Below, piece after piece: positions 22,803 through 30,309 of a DNA stretch of 30,386 nt. Made by a program: the position numbers and the translations under genes. The stretch spans positions 1 through 30,386 of the forward strand of contig JAMPHH010000038.1 in assembly GCA_023663505.1 (NCBI GenBank). Reading direction: 5' to 3'. The stretch is from Muribaculum sp. (lineage in GTDB: Bacteria; Bacillota; Clostridia; Lachnospirales; Lachnospiraceae). Under the pieces are notes generated by a model that saw only the letters and a program-made list of their open reading frames with translations, searched no databases and was not told where the DNA came from. The number at the start of each line of letters is the position of its first letter. Position 1 is the stretch's first letter.

Positions 22803-24456
22803 TTTTCTCCTCCGTACCGCTGCTGCCGCAGCTTAACATTAATTGTACCTGTAAAACCCGTTTTGTATTCTCACCCACCTTATAATACTCGCTGATGCGA
22901 TATCCCACAAGCCATAAAACATGCGAACCCTCCGCCAGTACAAGAAGCCGCTCCCGCTTGGCGGCAGGGATTTTCTCCGTCACCATATAGTCCTTAAGCT
23001 TCTTATGGCACAGCCTCCCCTGCCCGTCCCGAATGGTCAGGTAATCTCCCTGAACACGGGTTCTCAAAACCGGCGATTCTTTTATTTTATCATAATCAAA
23101 CCATTTCGTATACTCATTTTGTGGAAAAATAAGGGAATTTTCTTTATTTCGCGGCAAATCACCCAAAGAAAGTATCTGAAAATCCGCCTGCAAGCCCTCT
23201 AAATCCTGCTCTTTTCCCGTCAGCAATACTTTTGCTGGCTGCAATCCTCTTGCTGATTGCGATCCCTCTGCTGACTGCGCTCCTTTCGTTGATTGCGCAC
23301 TCTCCGTCGGCTGCACTCCTTTCGCTCCCTCCGCCGAATGTCCCCGCGACAGCACAACCTGCTCATACTCCCTGCTGCCTCGGATTCCAAAGGGAAGGCA
23401 GATACAGCGGTTTCCCTCCTTCACGAAAAGGCTGTGGATATCCTCCACATGGACTCGCGCGATATCCCTCGCGCCCGGGGACAAGTCTTTGAGCAGCTTA
23501 TACAGCATTCGCTTTTGAATGGCGGGGTGAAGGGTCAGGAAGCTTTGCCGATTCAAAATATAGGAATCCTCCCTGCCATCTGTCACATATCCTCCCTCCA
23601 CGCAGCGCTCCAAGGCTTGAAGGGTCTGCTGCTCCATATAGTCCTCAGTCTCCGCAAGGAGCTCTGCCGTCTGCCCCATATGCCGCACACAGCCCGACAC
23701 GATCTCCTGCTCTGCATATGACAATATATGATGCCTAATCCGATTGCGGGTATAGGTATCCTCCTCATTGGTGGCGTCCCTGCAGTAATCCTGTCCCCGC
23801 TCCGCCAGATAACGCTCAATCTCTCGGCGTTCCGCACACAAAAGAGGACGGATAACGCCATCTCGCACCGGAGGAATCCCTGCAAGCCCCCTGATGCCTG
23901 TTCCCCTGAATAAGTGGAACAGCATCGTCTCCCCGCGGTCATTCAGGTTGTGCGCCACGGCAATCTTGTCCGCGCCAAATTCTCCGGCAATCTCCCGAAA
24001 TGCCTGATAGCGGTAATTCCTCCCCGCCTCCTCCTCAGAACACCCCTGCTCTAAAGCCAAGCCGCGGATATCCGTCTCCCGCAGGAAAAAGGGCACCTCC
24101 AGTTCCTTGCAGAGCTCCTGCACGAAACGGGCGTCCTCCGCCGCCTCGGGACGGATACCGTGATTGACATGAACCGCCGCCATATCAAGCCCGTAACGTC
24201 TCCTCCACTCCGACAGCATCAATAAAAGACAAACGGAATCCACCCCTCCGGATATCCCCGCCACCACCCGCTCCGCGGGCAGCAGCATTTGATGCTCCTC
24301 CATATAAGCAAAAACTTTTTGCTCAAATATTTTTTGCTCAAAAACTTTTTGCTCAAATATTTTTGGTTGTAAATTATTTTGTTCCAAATTATTTTGTCCT
24401 AAGTTATTTTGTTCTAAGTTATTTTTCTCAGATTGATTGTTTTGCTTTGTACTCAT
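22786..24456 (-). CDS. tilS: tRNA(Ile)-lysidine synthetase with two repeat insertions
   Basis: TilS adds lysine to C34 of tRNA-Ile(CAU), an essential step. The PP-loop SGGVDS (69-74) and an HNLNDRGET segment (in place of the common HhxdDqaET) mark the N-type ATP pyrophosphatase domain; a TilS C-terminal domain follows (RTRVQGDYLTIRDGQGRL). The product of 556 residues is longer than the usual 430-470 because of two low-complexity inserts: eight five-residue repeats at about residues 12-51, before the catalytic domain, and five six-residue repeats at about 378-408, between the middle and C-terminal domains. Start: the ATG at 24456 opens MSTKQNNQSEK; its ribosome site is weak. An upstream frame to 24570 overlaps spoIIE and is rejected. 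Confidence 0.92.
   Translation of the reverse strand: MSTKQNNQSEKNNLEQNNLGQNNLEQNNLQPKIFEQKVFEQKIFEQKVFAYMEEHQMLLPAERVVAGISGGVDSVCLLLMLSEWRRRYGLDMAAVHVNHGIRPEAAEDARFVQELCKELEVPFFLRETDIRGLALEQGCSEEEAGRNYRYQAFREIAGEFGADKIAVAHNLNDRGETMLFHLFRGTGIRGLAGIPPVRDGVIRPLLCAERREIERYLAERGQDYCRDATNEEDTYTRNRIRHHILSYAEQEIVSGCVRHMGQTAELLAETEDYMEQQTLQALERCVEGGYVTDGREDSYILNRQSFLTLHPAIQKRMLYKLLKDLSPGARDIARVHVEDIHSLFVKEGNRCICLPFGIRGSREYEQVVLSRGHSAEGAKGVQPTESAQSTKGAQSAEGSQSARGLQPAKVLLTGKEQDLEGLQADFQILSLGDLPRNKENSLIFPQNEYTKWFDYDKIKESPVLRTRVQGDYLTIRDGQGRLCHKKLKDYMVTEKIPAAKRERLLVLAEGSHVLWLVGYRISEYYKVGENTKRVLQVQLMLSCGSSGTEEKNGRTY
23234..23323 (-). repeat. 18-bp minisatellite inside tilS (five units)
   Basis: Five 18-base units, the first reading GCTGGCTGCAATCCTCTT on the plus strand, with 3-6 differences between units. 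Each encodes six residues of the pattern (A/T)(K/E)(G/S)xQ(S/P). The frame is kept. Confidence 0.8.
24304..24423 (-). repeat. 15-bp minisatellite at the 5' end of tilS (eight units)
   Basis: Eight 15-base units, four encoding NNLEQ-like and four KIFEQ/KVFEQ-like pentapeptides. The K(I/V)FEQ subset alternates AAATATTTTTTGCTC with AAAAACTTTTTGCTC. Long A/T runs make the tract prone to slippage. Confidence 0.85.
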
Positions 24457-24494
24457 ATATAGTAACTCTATCCCAATTTTTGCCAAAAAGCAAG

Positions 24495-25724
24495 CTAAAC
24501 CGTTGCATTTTCCCAGATTCCCGCTATGAGAATCGTCATATCGTCCTGAATATGACCTCCGCAGGAGCACAGCGCGAACTCCATAAGCTTCTCCGCCATC
24601 TCCCCGGGGCTCACCTCGTCCAGCTCGGCGATCACCTGCTCCATAAGCTCCTCGTAATTGCCCTCCCCGAGAGCGTCCAGTACCCCGTCCGTCATCAGGA
24701 TCACATAATCCCCGTCCTGAAGCCGACTCTCTGTTTTGCCCGTCTCCACATTGCGAAAAATCCCAAGGGGGAGACTCCCATAGCTGACGCGCTCCACCTC
24801 CGTCCCCCGCTTGATGAACGAAGCGGTGCCTCCCACCTTATGAAAGCTGCACGCGCCGTCGTACAGATTAATATCGCAGATATCCAAGGTCGGGTGACTG
24901 TATTCCTCCCCACCCGCAAAGAAGGTCACATTGACCATGTTCGCCGCCGCTTCCATTCCATATCCCGCCTCCAGAAGCTTCTCCATCAGATCAAGCACCT
25001 TCTCGCTGTCGCGGCTCGCCTTCTCCCCCGAGCCTGTCCCGTCGGACAGTATGAGGGTCATTTTGCCCTTTTCCGATTCCAAAATAGAATACTGATCCCC
25101 TGAGACGGTCTCGTTCTCCTTGGTCACCTTGCAAAATCCCGTGAGCGCAACGAACCTCGCCTCCTCCATGAACACGAAGCTGTGAGGCTCCTGCTCCACC
25201 ATGTACGGACTGGTGGCGGATAACTGCAACGTCCGATTCAGGAGCACCGACAGCATATCCGCAACCTGTGAAGCGGGACAGCCCCCCTTTTTGTCCGTGT
25301 AGAGCGTCATACTGATCGCATGGGTGTCATCTGCGCTTTCCGTCAGATAACAGAAATGGTCGGAATAAATACTCTCCGCTCTCAGGGCATGGAGCAGAAA
25401 TTTCCGATACCTCTCCTCCATGGGGCGGCAGCGATACAGCTCGTCCGCCAATTGGGTCATGATCTGCGCCACCTCACATAGATTCTCGCTGATGAGCATT
25501 CTATGCTCCAAGGATTTCCTTTCCTCCAATACGTCACGCCTGTCCATGTCGGCGGAAAGCAGCTCCTTTCTCTCGTCTATCTCCAAGCTCTTTGCCAGCT
25601 CCCGAAAGCTCTCCGCATAGTGCATCAGCCTTTGCCTGCACAGCTCGGGCACCCGTATATGATCCTGAACAGTCTCTTTATCCCTTTTGCCGTATAATCT
25701 CGCTTCCTTTACTGCTGCTATCAT
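24495..25724 (-). CDS. spoIIE: SpoIIE family PP2C serine phosphatase without membrane domain
   Basis: SpoIIE dephosphorylates the anti-anti-sigma factor SpoIIAA and so activates sigma-F in the forespore. The PP2C module shows VSGDQYSI, LSDGTGSGEKA with the metal-binding Asp, LMTDGVLDA and the terminal DDMTILIAG, in the right order. About 180 residues of helical regulatory sequence precede it. B. subtilis SpoIIE is 827 residues with ten N-terminal helices; this product is 409 residues and none of it is hydrophobic enough to span a membrane. It is not cut by the window or a frameshift: AAGGAAGG precedes the ATG and the unit promoter lies only 37-70 bases further upstream, so no membrane part is encoded there. 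Confidence 0.85.
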   Translation of the reverse strand: MIAAVKEARLYGKRDKETVQDHIRVPELCRQRLMHYAESFRELAKSLEIDERKELLSADMDRRDVLEERKSLEHRMLISENLCEVAQIMTQLADELYRCRPMEERYRKFLLHALRAESIYSDHFCYLTESADDTHAISMTLYTDKKGGCPASQVADMLSVLLNRTLQLSATSPYMVEQEPHSFVFMEEARFVALTGFCKVTKENETVSGDQYSILESEKGKMTLILSDGTGSGEKASRDSEKVLDLMEKLLEAGYGMEAAANMVNVTFFAGGEEYSHPTLDICDINLYDGACSFHKVGGTASFIKRGTEVERVSYGSLPLGIFRNVETGKTESRLQDGDYVILMTDGVLDALGEGNYEELMEQVIAELDEVSPGEMAEKLMEFALCSCGGHIQDDMTILIAGIWENATV

Positions 25725-25760
25725 ACCTATCCTTCCTTCTCTTTATAATCCGTGAAGTAT

Positions 25761-25793
25761 AGTATAATCAGCGTCAGGTACAGTTTTTGTCAA
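25761..25793 (-). promoter_or_regulatory. Spo0A-type sigma-A promoter of spoIIE-tilS-hpt-ftsH (21-bp spacer)
   Basis: Perfect -35 TTGACA (25788-25793) and -10 TATACT (25761-25766) are 21 bases apart instead of 17. In B. subtilis the spoIIG and spoIIE promoters are known for this overlong spacing, which makes them dependent on Spo0A. TGTCAAA (25788-25794, plus strand) over the -35 and TGTCGCA on the minus strand at 25820-25826 each differ from the Spo0A box TGTCGAA by one base. Confidence 0.7.
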
Positions 25794-25823
25794 AACAGGG
25801 ACAGACTGACTTAATTTTTTGCG

Positions 25824-25857
25824 ACAAAAAAACCGAAGCACCCTTCATGCTCCGGTT
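25824..25857 (-). terminator. rho-independent terminator after divIC
   Basis: On the minus strand AACCGGAGCA, loop TGAAGGG, TGCTTCGGTT (one G-U pair), then a run of T. The stem begins in the divIC stop codon, so the mazG-divIC cluster is separated from spoIIE. Confidence 0.85.
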
Positions 25858-26173
25858 AATCCTCCTCCTTAAACAAAACCTCTCCCTCATACATCAGCCC
25901 GAGCTTGTCCTTGGCGACCTCCTCCACATAGCGCTTGGTCTGTGTATATTTGCGAAATTCATCAATCTCCTGCGCCCGCTGCTCTGCCGCCGCCTTTTGC
26001 TGCTCTAAGCCCTGCTCCGTCTGTGTAAGCTCCTCAAGTCTCTGGGTAAGCTCCATGCTGCGCATCGCCACTGCCACGGTAATCAGAGTGACGACAAGCG
26101 CAACCAGAACCATGCTGAGACGATTCTGATTCCTTTTCCGGTATGCAACTTTTTTCCTCTTTACCTTTTCCAT
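25856..26173 (-). CDS. divIC: FtsB/DivIC family septum formation initiator
   Basis: A 105-residue bitopic division protein. A basic cytoplasmic tail (MEKVKRKKVAYRKRNQNR) is followed by one membrane helix (about residues 20-38), a coiled coil of about 40 residues rich in Glu and Gln, and an RYVEEVAKDKLGLMYEGE end motif typical of the family. DivIC works with FtsL and DivIB in the septal complex. AAGGAAGG lies upstream. Its place between yabQ and spoIIE matches B. subtilis. Confidence 0.88.
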   Translation of the reverse strand: MEKVKRKKVAYRKRNQNRLSMVLVALVVTLITVAVAMRSMELTQRLEELTQTEQGLEQQKAAAEQRAQEIDEFRKYTQTKRYVEEVAKDKLGLMYEGEVLFKEED

Positions 26174-26187
26174 GGCGATACCTTCCT

Positions 26188-26700
26188 TTATATGTCCATT
26201 TTAAGCACTTTTCGCAGATACGTCAACTTCTTTTTTAGGATTTTGCGCATTCTATGCGGGATTCCCCGACCCAGCTCCTTCTTTTTTTGCTTTTTGACGG
26301 CATGTCTCTTGGCAGCCCTCACCAAGCTCTCCCGAATCCGTTTTATCAAGCTCACAAAGGGACGCAGCAGGAACCCCAGTACCCTTCCCAAGATATGGAG
26401 CAGCTTTTGAAGCAGCCAAGACACGTACTTCACAAGCCAAGGGCTCACAAGTCTCATATACACATACATTCCGCTGAGTGCCCCGAAGATTGCAAACCAA
26501 CGAAGGGTTCCGTTGCTCTCATGATACATCAGGAGAAACACCCTGACAGCGCAATAAACCCAAAACAGGCAGTCCTCCAGAGACACAAAGAAGCTGTTAT
26601 GCGGAATAACCCTGCGTACAATCCGCAGGATATCATAGACAAACGTGACAAAAACACCCAGAAACAGGGCATGGAGCAGAAATTCATTTTCATTTGCCAT
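26188..26700 (-). CDS. yabQ: spore cortex biosynthesis protein YabQ
   Basis: A 170-residue membrane protein, N-terminal hydrophobic helices (HALFLGVFVTFVYDILRIVRR, then three more up to about residue 100) and a very basic C-terminal tail (RHAVKKQKKK). This is the YabQ design, needed for cortex formation around the forespore in B. subtilis, where it is sigma-E controlled. GGAGG lies about nine bases upstream. It starts 14 bases after yabP, so the two are co-transcribed. Confidence 0.85.
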   Translation of the reverse strand: MANENEFLLHALFLGVFVTFVYDILRIVRRVIPHNSFFVSLEDCLFWVYCAVRVFLLMYHESNGTLRWFAIFGALSGMYVYMRLVSPWLVKYVSWLLQKLLHILGRVLGFLLRPFVSLIKRIRESLVRAAKRHAVKKQKKKELGRGIPHRMRKILKKKLTYLRKVLKMDI

Positions 26701-26714
26701 GGGCGATATCCTCC

Positions 26715-27002
26715 CTAGCGGAACAGCTTAGCCAAAAAAGAATCTCCCTTATTTCCCAAACCTGCCACATCGGAGTAGGTAAAGCTGTCGATCTTGCCCT
26801 CTACATCTACCTCGCCCTTATCCAGTGTCAACCTGCTGACATGGAGGTCGTCGCCCTTAATCATCAGCATTCCCTGCTCTGTCTCCAACAAAACCTCATG
26901 AATATCAAAGGACAGCACGTCATTGACCCCGTTTAAAGTACAATTTTTACGGTTGACCATCGTGACCTTATGTGTACGAACGTTAGAATTCAAATCTTCC
27001 AT
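26715..27002 (-). CDS. yabP: sporulation protein YabP
   Basis: A 95-residue all-beta protein of the YabP/YqfC family: HKVTMVNRKNCTLNGVNDVLSFD, then VLLETEQGMLMIKGDDLHVSRLTLDKGEVDVEGKI, both in the usual spacing. The ATG at 27002 has GGAGGTG six bases upstream; an in-frame ATG 15 bases earlier has none. In B. subtilis yabP is a sigma-E gene required for spore cortex assembly. Confidence 0.88.
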   Translation of the reverse strand: MEDLNSNVRTHKVTMVNRKNCTLNGVNDVLSFDIHEVLLETEQGMLMIKGDDLHVSRLTLDKGEVDVEGKIDSFTYSDVAGLGNKGDSFLAKLFR

Positions 27003-27063
27003 AAGCGGCACCTCCATAGCTTTCCATAGTAAATGGCATTCATAATGACAATTACTATAATTA

Positions 27064-27090
27064 AGTATATGAAACGTGCCCTAAAATAGA
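27064..27090 (-). promoter_or_regulatory. candidate sigma-E promoter of yabP-yabQ
   Basis: TCTATTT (27084-27090), 12 bases, CATATACT (27064-27071) on the minus strand resembles the sigma-E pattern (ATA-type -35, CATACAnT -10). Spacing is slightly short. Confidence 0.35.
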
Positions 27091-27107
27091 CCTTAAATTC
27101 AACCGCA

Positions 27108-27347
27108 CTAGAGATAGCGGAACAGCTCCTTCGCCTCCTCCTTGCGCACAGTCTCCTGCACGTCCAGAACCTCTACCTTCACTTCCTTGTTGCCAAAATT
27201 AATGGTGATGATATCGCCCTCCTTGACATTTGCTGACGCTTTGGCAGGCTTGTCATTGATGAGCACCCTGCCGCTGTCACACGCCTCGTTTGCCACCGTC
27301 CGCCGCTTGATCAGCCGCGATACCTTCAAATATTTATCCAGTCTCAT
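27108..27347 (-). CDS. rqcP: S4-domain ribosome quality control protein RqcP (YabO/HslR-type)
   Basis: A 79-residue single S4 RNA-binding domain: MRLDKYLKVSRLIKRRTVANEACDSGRV in compressed view, then LINDKPAKASANVKEGDIITINF. RqcP binds 50S subunits with stalled nascent chains and promotes alanine tailing together with RqcH. Position between HU and yabP is the usual one in Clostridia. GGGAGG lies about seven bases upstream of the ATG. Confidence 0.92.
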   Translation of the reverse strand: MRLDKYLKVSRLIKRRTVANEACDSGRVLINDKPAKASANVKEGDIITINFGNKEVKVEVLDVQETVRKEEAKELFRYL

Positions 27348-27383
27348 AATAATCCTCCCTAGCTTTGCATCGGTGTGTGCATA

Positions 27384-27413
27384 AGAAAAGAGAACCCCGT
27401 AACAGGGTTCTCT
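27384..27413 (-). terminator. rho-independent terminator after the HU gene
   Basis: On the minus strand AGAGAACCC and GGGTTCTCT form a 9-bp perfect stem with a loop of seven bases, then TTTTCTT. It lies 17 bases after the HU stop. Confidence 0.85.
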
Positions 27414-27429
27414 CCACTCTACTCAGTGA

Positions 27430-27705
27430 TTATGCGTTAAGCATATCCTTCAGGGGCTTGCTGCCCTTGAACTTAGGAGACTTAGAAGCAGGAATCTTAA
27501 TAGCCTTCTTAGTCTGAGGGTTTCTACCCATTCTCTCTGCTCTCTCAGACACCTCGAAGGTACCAAAGCCAACCAGCTGAACCTTGCCACCCTTCTTCAA
27601 TTCGTCTGTAACAGTCTCGATGAATGCCTTCAAAGCTGCCTCTGTGTCCTTCTTAGAAATGCCAGCCTTATCAGACATAGCTGCAATCAGTTCTTGTTTG
27701 TTCAT
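27430..27705 (-). CDS. hup: DNA-binding protein HU
   Basis: A 91-residue nucleoid protein with the complete HU fold: MNKQELIAAMSDKAGISKKD, the VQLVGFGTFEV turn, the arm motif RMGRNPQTKKAIKIPASKSPKFK (intact Arg/Pro) and a helical end. It binds and bends DNA without sequence preference. AGGAGG lies nine bases upstream. It is monocistronic between its own promoter and terminator, as expected for a highly expressed gene. Confidence 0.97.
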   Translation of the reverse strand: MNKQELIAAMSDKAGISKKDTEAALKAFIETVTDELKKGGKVQLVGFGTFEVSERAERMGRNPQTKKAIKIPASKSPKFKGSKPLKDMLNA

Positions 27706-27789
27706 TTTGAACTCCTCCTGTAATAGGTTTTCTTTTTTATAATACTTTGTGTATCACATTAGATGCTTCTTTTGAAACGTCTATACATA

Positions 27790-27818
27790 TATATATCGGT
27801 TTTTGAGCGGTTTGTCAA
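27790..27818 (-). promoter_or_regulatory. sigma-A promoter of the HU gene
   Basis: TTGACA (27813-27818), 17 bases, TATATA (27790-27795) on the minus strand, about 80 bases upstream of the HU start. Confidence 0.8.
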
Positions 27819-27863
27819 GGTTTTTTCCCTATAATTACCGTATTTATACTAATTTTTTGAAAA

Positions 27864-28565
27864 TCACCCCTCAAAACCGCTGATTATCTCCTCTATTTTG
27901 TCAGTAAGAATCTGTTCCGGAGACAATTTGCAGACACGGCTCACGTCCGCAATCGCCAAAAGCGCATCTCCCAAGCATTCCGCAATCTGCGGACTGTATT
28001 CCACGGGCTCACACTGTCTCAAAGCCTTTGCCGCCTCCTCCAAAGCCGCTGCACAATCCTGATATTGATTGCCGGGCTCATAGAGCTTGTCCACCTTCTT
28101 GAGCACCTTCGTGGCTCTGGTCAGGGACGGAAGCTCTAGGGGAATCTCGCGCAGGGGCGATTGTGCCTGCTTCCTGCCCGCCTTCTCCTTGCGCTTGATC
28201 TCCTCCCAATTCTCCAAAACCTGTCCTGAGCTGTCCACCGTGACATCGCCAAACACATGAGGGTGGCGGCGCACCATCTTCTCAGCCACCTCATGCACCA
28301 CGTCCTCCATGGAAAAAAGCCCTTCCTCATCGGCAATCTGGGCGTGCATTACCACCTGTAACAGCACGTCCCCCAATTCCTCCCGCATATTCTCATAATC
28401 CCCCGTCTGGTCATAGATGCGGATACCTGCCAGCACCTCCGCAGCCTCCTCCATCAGACAGGAGCGCAGGCTCATATGGGTCTGCTCCCTATCCCAAGGA
28501 CAGCCGTTCTCACCGCGCAGCGTCTTTATAATCTCCAAAAAATCATCATATGTGTATTTTTTCAC
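27864..28565 (-). CDS. mazG: nucleoside triphosphate pyrophosphohydrolase MazG
   Basis: A 233-residue MazG protein that hydrolyses (d)NTPs to monophosphates. The metal-binding helices are clear: CLMEEAAEVL and MREELGDVLLQVVMHA, with LRGENGCPWDREQTH before and KMVRRHPHVFGDV after. A second, shorter helical half follows. The start is the GTG at 28563-28565, because GGAGG lies eight bases upstream and the conserved sequence begins there (KKYTYDDFLEII); the frame back to 28649 adds an unrelated 28 residues. In B. subtilis the orthologue yabN heads the same cluster. Confidence 0.92.
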   Translation of the reverse strand: MKKYTYDDFLEIIKTLRGENGCPWDREQTHMSLRSCLMEEAAEVLAGIRIYDQTGDYENMREELGDVLLQVVMHAQIADEEGLFSMEDVVHEVAEKMVRRHPHVFGDVTVDSSGQVLENWEEIKRKEKAGRKQAQSPLREIPLELPSLTRATKVLKKVDKLYEPGNQYQDCAAALEEAAKALRQCEPVEYSPQIAECLGDALLAIADVSRVCKLSPEQILTDKIEEIISGFEG

Positions 28566-28663
28566 AAGCTTATCCTCCGCATATGATAAGTATAGACCAA
28601 GAAAGGTCAAGGTGTCAAAGCATTTGGCGCAAAAGACTGACAAATCCATGACCTCTTTACCTC

Positions 28664-28708
28664 ATTATCAAGCAATAAATTTAATTTTTGTCGAATAATA
28701 TTGTCGAA
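28664..28708. promoter_or_regulatory. tandem Spo0A boxes in the divergent mazG/abi promoter region
   Basis: TGTCGAA occurs twice, at 28689-28695 and 28702-28708, same orientation, 13 bases apart. Leftward, the first box (TTCGACA on the minus strand) is 19 bases from a GATAAT (28664-28669) that could serve mazG. Rightward, an extended -10 TGTGATAAT (28719-28727) follows the second box and could serve the Abi gene. Confidence 0.6.
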
Positions 28709-28782
28709 TCTTTGGTTTTGTGATAATCTCTAATTAAGGCAGCCCGACTAGCCAATATAACAACCATTGGGGATTTTTATAT

Positions 28783-29724
28783 ATGAAAAAACCAAAACTC
28801 ATGATAGAAGAACAGATTGAGGACATGAAAAGCAAGAATATAACTTTCCAATATGTTTCAGAAAAAGAAGCTGCTGATTTTTTAAGTCACAACAACTATT
28901 ATTTTAAGCTAAAGTCATATGGAAAAAATTATGAGAAGTACCGAATCCCTGCAAAAGCGGGGATGTATGTGAACTTGGATTTTTCCTATTTACAGGAACT
29001 GTCAACGCTAGATATGTATCTGCGCAAACTGATACTTTCTATGGCTCTTGATATTGAACATGCTTTAAAGACAAAGATTCTGTTTGATTTGAGCAATAAT
29101 GCTGAAGAAGACGGGTATTCGATTGTCCAGAAATATTTGGATGCAGATTATACAAGGCGGAAAGATTTATACGATAAAATTGGCAATTCTGCCGCTAGCA
29201 ACCTTATCAGGAAACGAAAGGAAAATGACGACAACTATGCCATGTGGGAAATTGTTGAGGTATTGTCTTTTGGGAAATTTGTTGATTTATACCAACTTTA
29301 CTATTCCATTTACAAATCTCCCGAAGATTATAGCAGCTTTCTTTGGTCAGTCAAGTTTTTACGGAATGCGGCTGCACACAACAATTGTCTGCTGAACAGC
29401 TTAAAAGCGCCTTATAATGTTGTAATTCATAAAACCAAAGAAATCCAGACCGAGCTTGCCAAAATAAAGACCATATCACAGAACCAAAAAGAAAAATGGA
29501 TGAGCAACCCTGTCATCCATGATTTTATCTGTTTGGTATATGTGTATGTCCGGCTTATCAAAAGCAAAGGCATTAAACAAAAGGGAATCAGCGAACTAAA
29601 CGAATTGTTCACAAATCGGATGCTAAAGCATAAGATATACTTTGAAAGAAACGATACTATCATAGAAAGTTACCGATTTGTTTCAAAAACCATATCTTAC
29701 CTTTGCAACAAATATCGAAAATAG
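28783..29724 (+). CDS. Abi_2 (AbiD/AbiF) family abortive-infection protein
   Basis: The only convincing plus-strand gene. The 313-residue product starts MKKPKLMIEEQIEDMKSKNI, then has the family hallmark NNYYFKLKSYGK and the core LDMYLRKLILSMALDIEHALK. Near the middle it carries RNAAAH (Arg194, His199), the R-x4-H RNase motif of HEPN domains. Abi_2 proteins abort phage multiplication in lactococci; the HEPN motif suggests RNA cleavage. GGGGA lies about eight bases before the ATG. No partner toxin or antitoxin gene is adjacent. A/T-rich coding sequence, opposite orientation and a flanking decayed region suggest an acquired gene. Confidence 0.85.
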   Translation: MKKPKLMIEEQIEDMKSKNITFQYVSEKEAADFLSHNNYYFKLKSYGKNYEKYRIPAKAGMYVNLDFSYLQELSTLDMYLRKLILSMALDIEHALKTKILFDLSNNAEEDGYSIVQKYLDADYTRRKDLYDKIGNSAASNLIRKRKENDDNYAMWEIVEVLSFGKFVDLYQLYYSIYKSPEDYSSFLWSVKFLRNAAAHNNCLLNSLKAPYNVVIHKTKEIQTELAKIKTISQNQKEKWMSNPVIHDFICLVYVYVRLIKSKGIKQKGISELNELFTNRMLKHKIYFERNDTIIESYRFVSKTISYLCNKYRK

Positions 29725-29804
29725 CTTGATTTTTCGCAGAATAGTGGTATAATAAATATTGACGAACAAAAAACAGCGGTTTTTTAGCGGAAATGGTGCC
29801 TGCA

Positions 29805-29993
29805 TTATTTCCGTATTTTTTTGTCAAAGTCTTTCCTGACAGTATATTCCCCCATAAACCATAGCTCTCGGCAGGGGGGTGCCGCTCGCACTCCAACTGA
29901 TATAAACACGTTCCTCCCCTTCCGCTTGGTAAATCGCCACGGGATTCCACTAATAATACTCCTCCTCCCCCGCCACGGCGTTGTACTGCTCAC
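29805..29993 (-). pseudogene. possible decayed coding stretch right of the Abi gene
   Basis: On the minus strand one frame reads NPVAIYQAEGEERVYISW, then SASGTPLPRAMVYGG, preceded by an in-frame stop and WNFNLSEQYNAV. It looks protein-like but is interrupted, has no start or ribosome site, and I recognise no family. Between it and the Abi stop, and up to the repeat at 30115, I see nothing else. Confidence 0.3.
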
Positions 29994-30114
29994 TCAGGTT
30001 AAAATTCCAACACGCACCATAATGGTTTTTTCATGCTTTTCATAATTCTTCTTCGCACTATCTGACACATTTCGCATCTATATTGATAACGGAGCAGCAT
30101 TTCCTTTTTCTACC

Positions 30115-30246
30115 AAGTCAACAACCCCGCTGCAAGCAACGGGGCATCAAGCTTGCAACGCTGCAGAGCAGCGGGGTATTGACCCTCGCGGCATTCGCCA
30201 AATGCTCATGCAAGCATGGCACTTGGCTCATTGCTCGCGGGAATAA
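30115..30246 (+). repeat. dispersed intergenic repeat, copy d (long form)
   Basis: Begins CAAGTCAAC and ends ACTTGGCTCATTGCTCGCGG plus GAATAA, as in the short copies, but with about 90 extra bases inside. These contain CCCCGCTGC (30125-30133), an imperfect complement shortly after it (GCAACGGGG), and a perfect one further on (GCAGCGGGG, near 30169-30177), allowing two alternative hairpins. Confidence 0.6.
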
Positions 30247-30309
30247 ATTTTGCAAAATGTGACAATAAATAGTTTGAGAGTTTCTTCTCACGCCGTTCCC
30301 TCTGCAGCT

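Noticed and set aside
23234..24423. CRISPR-like array in the tilS repeats
   Set aside because: The units are contiguous without spacers, are multiples of three, and are translated in frame within a conserved gene.
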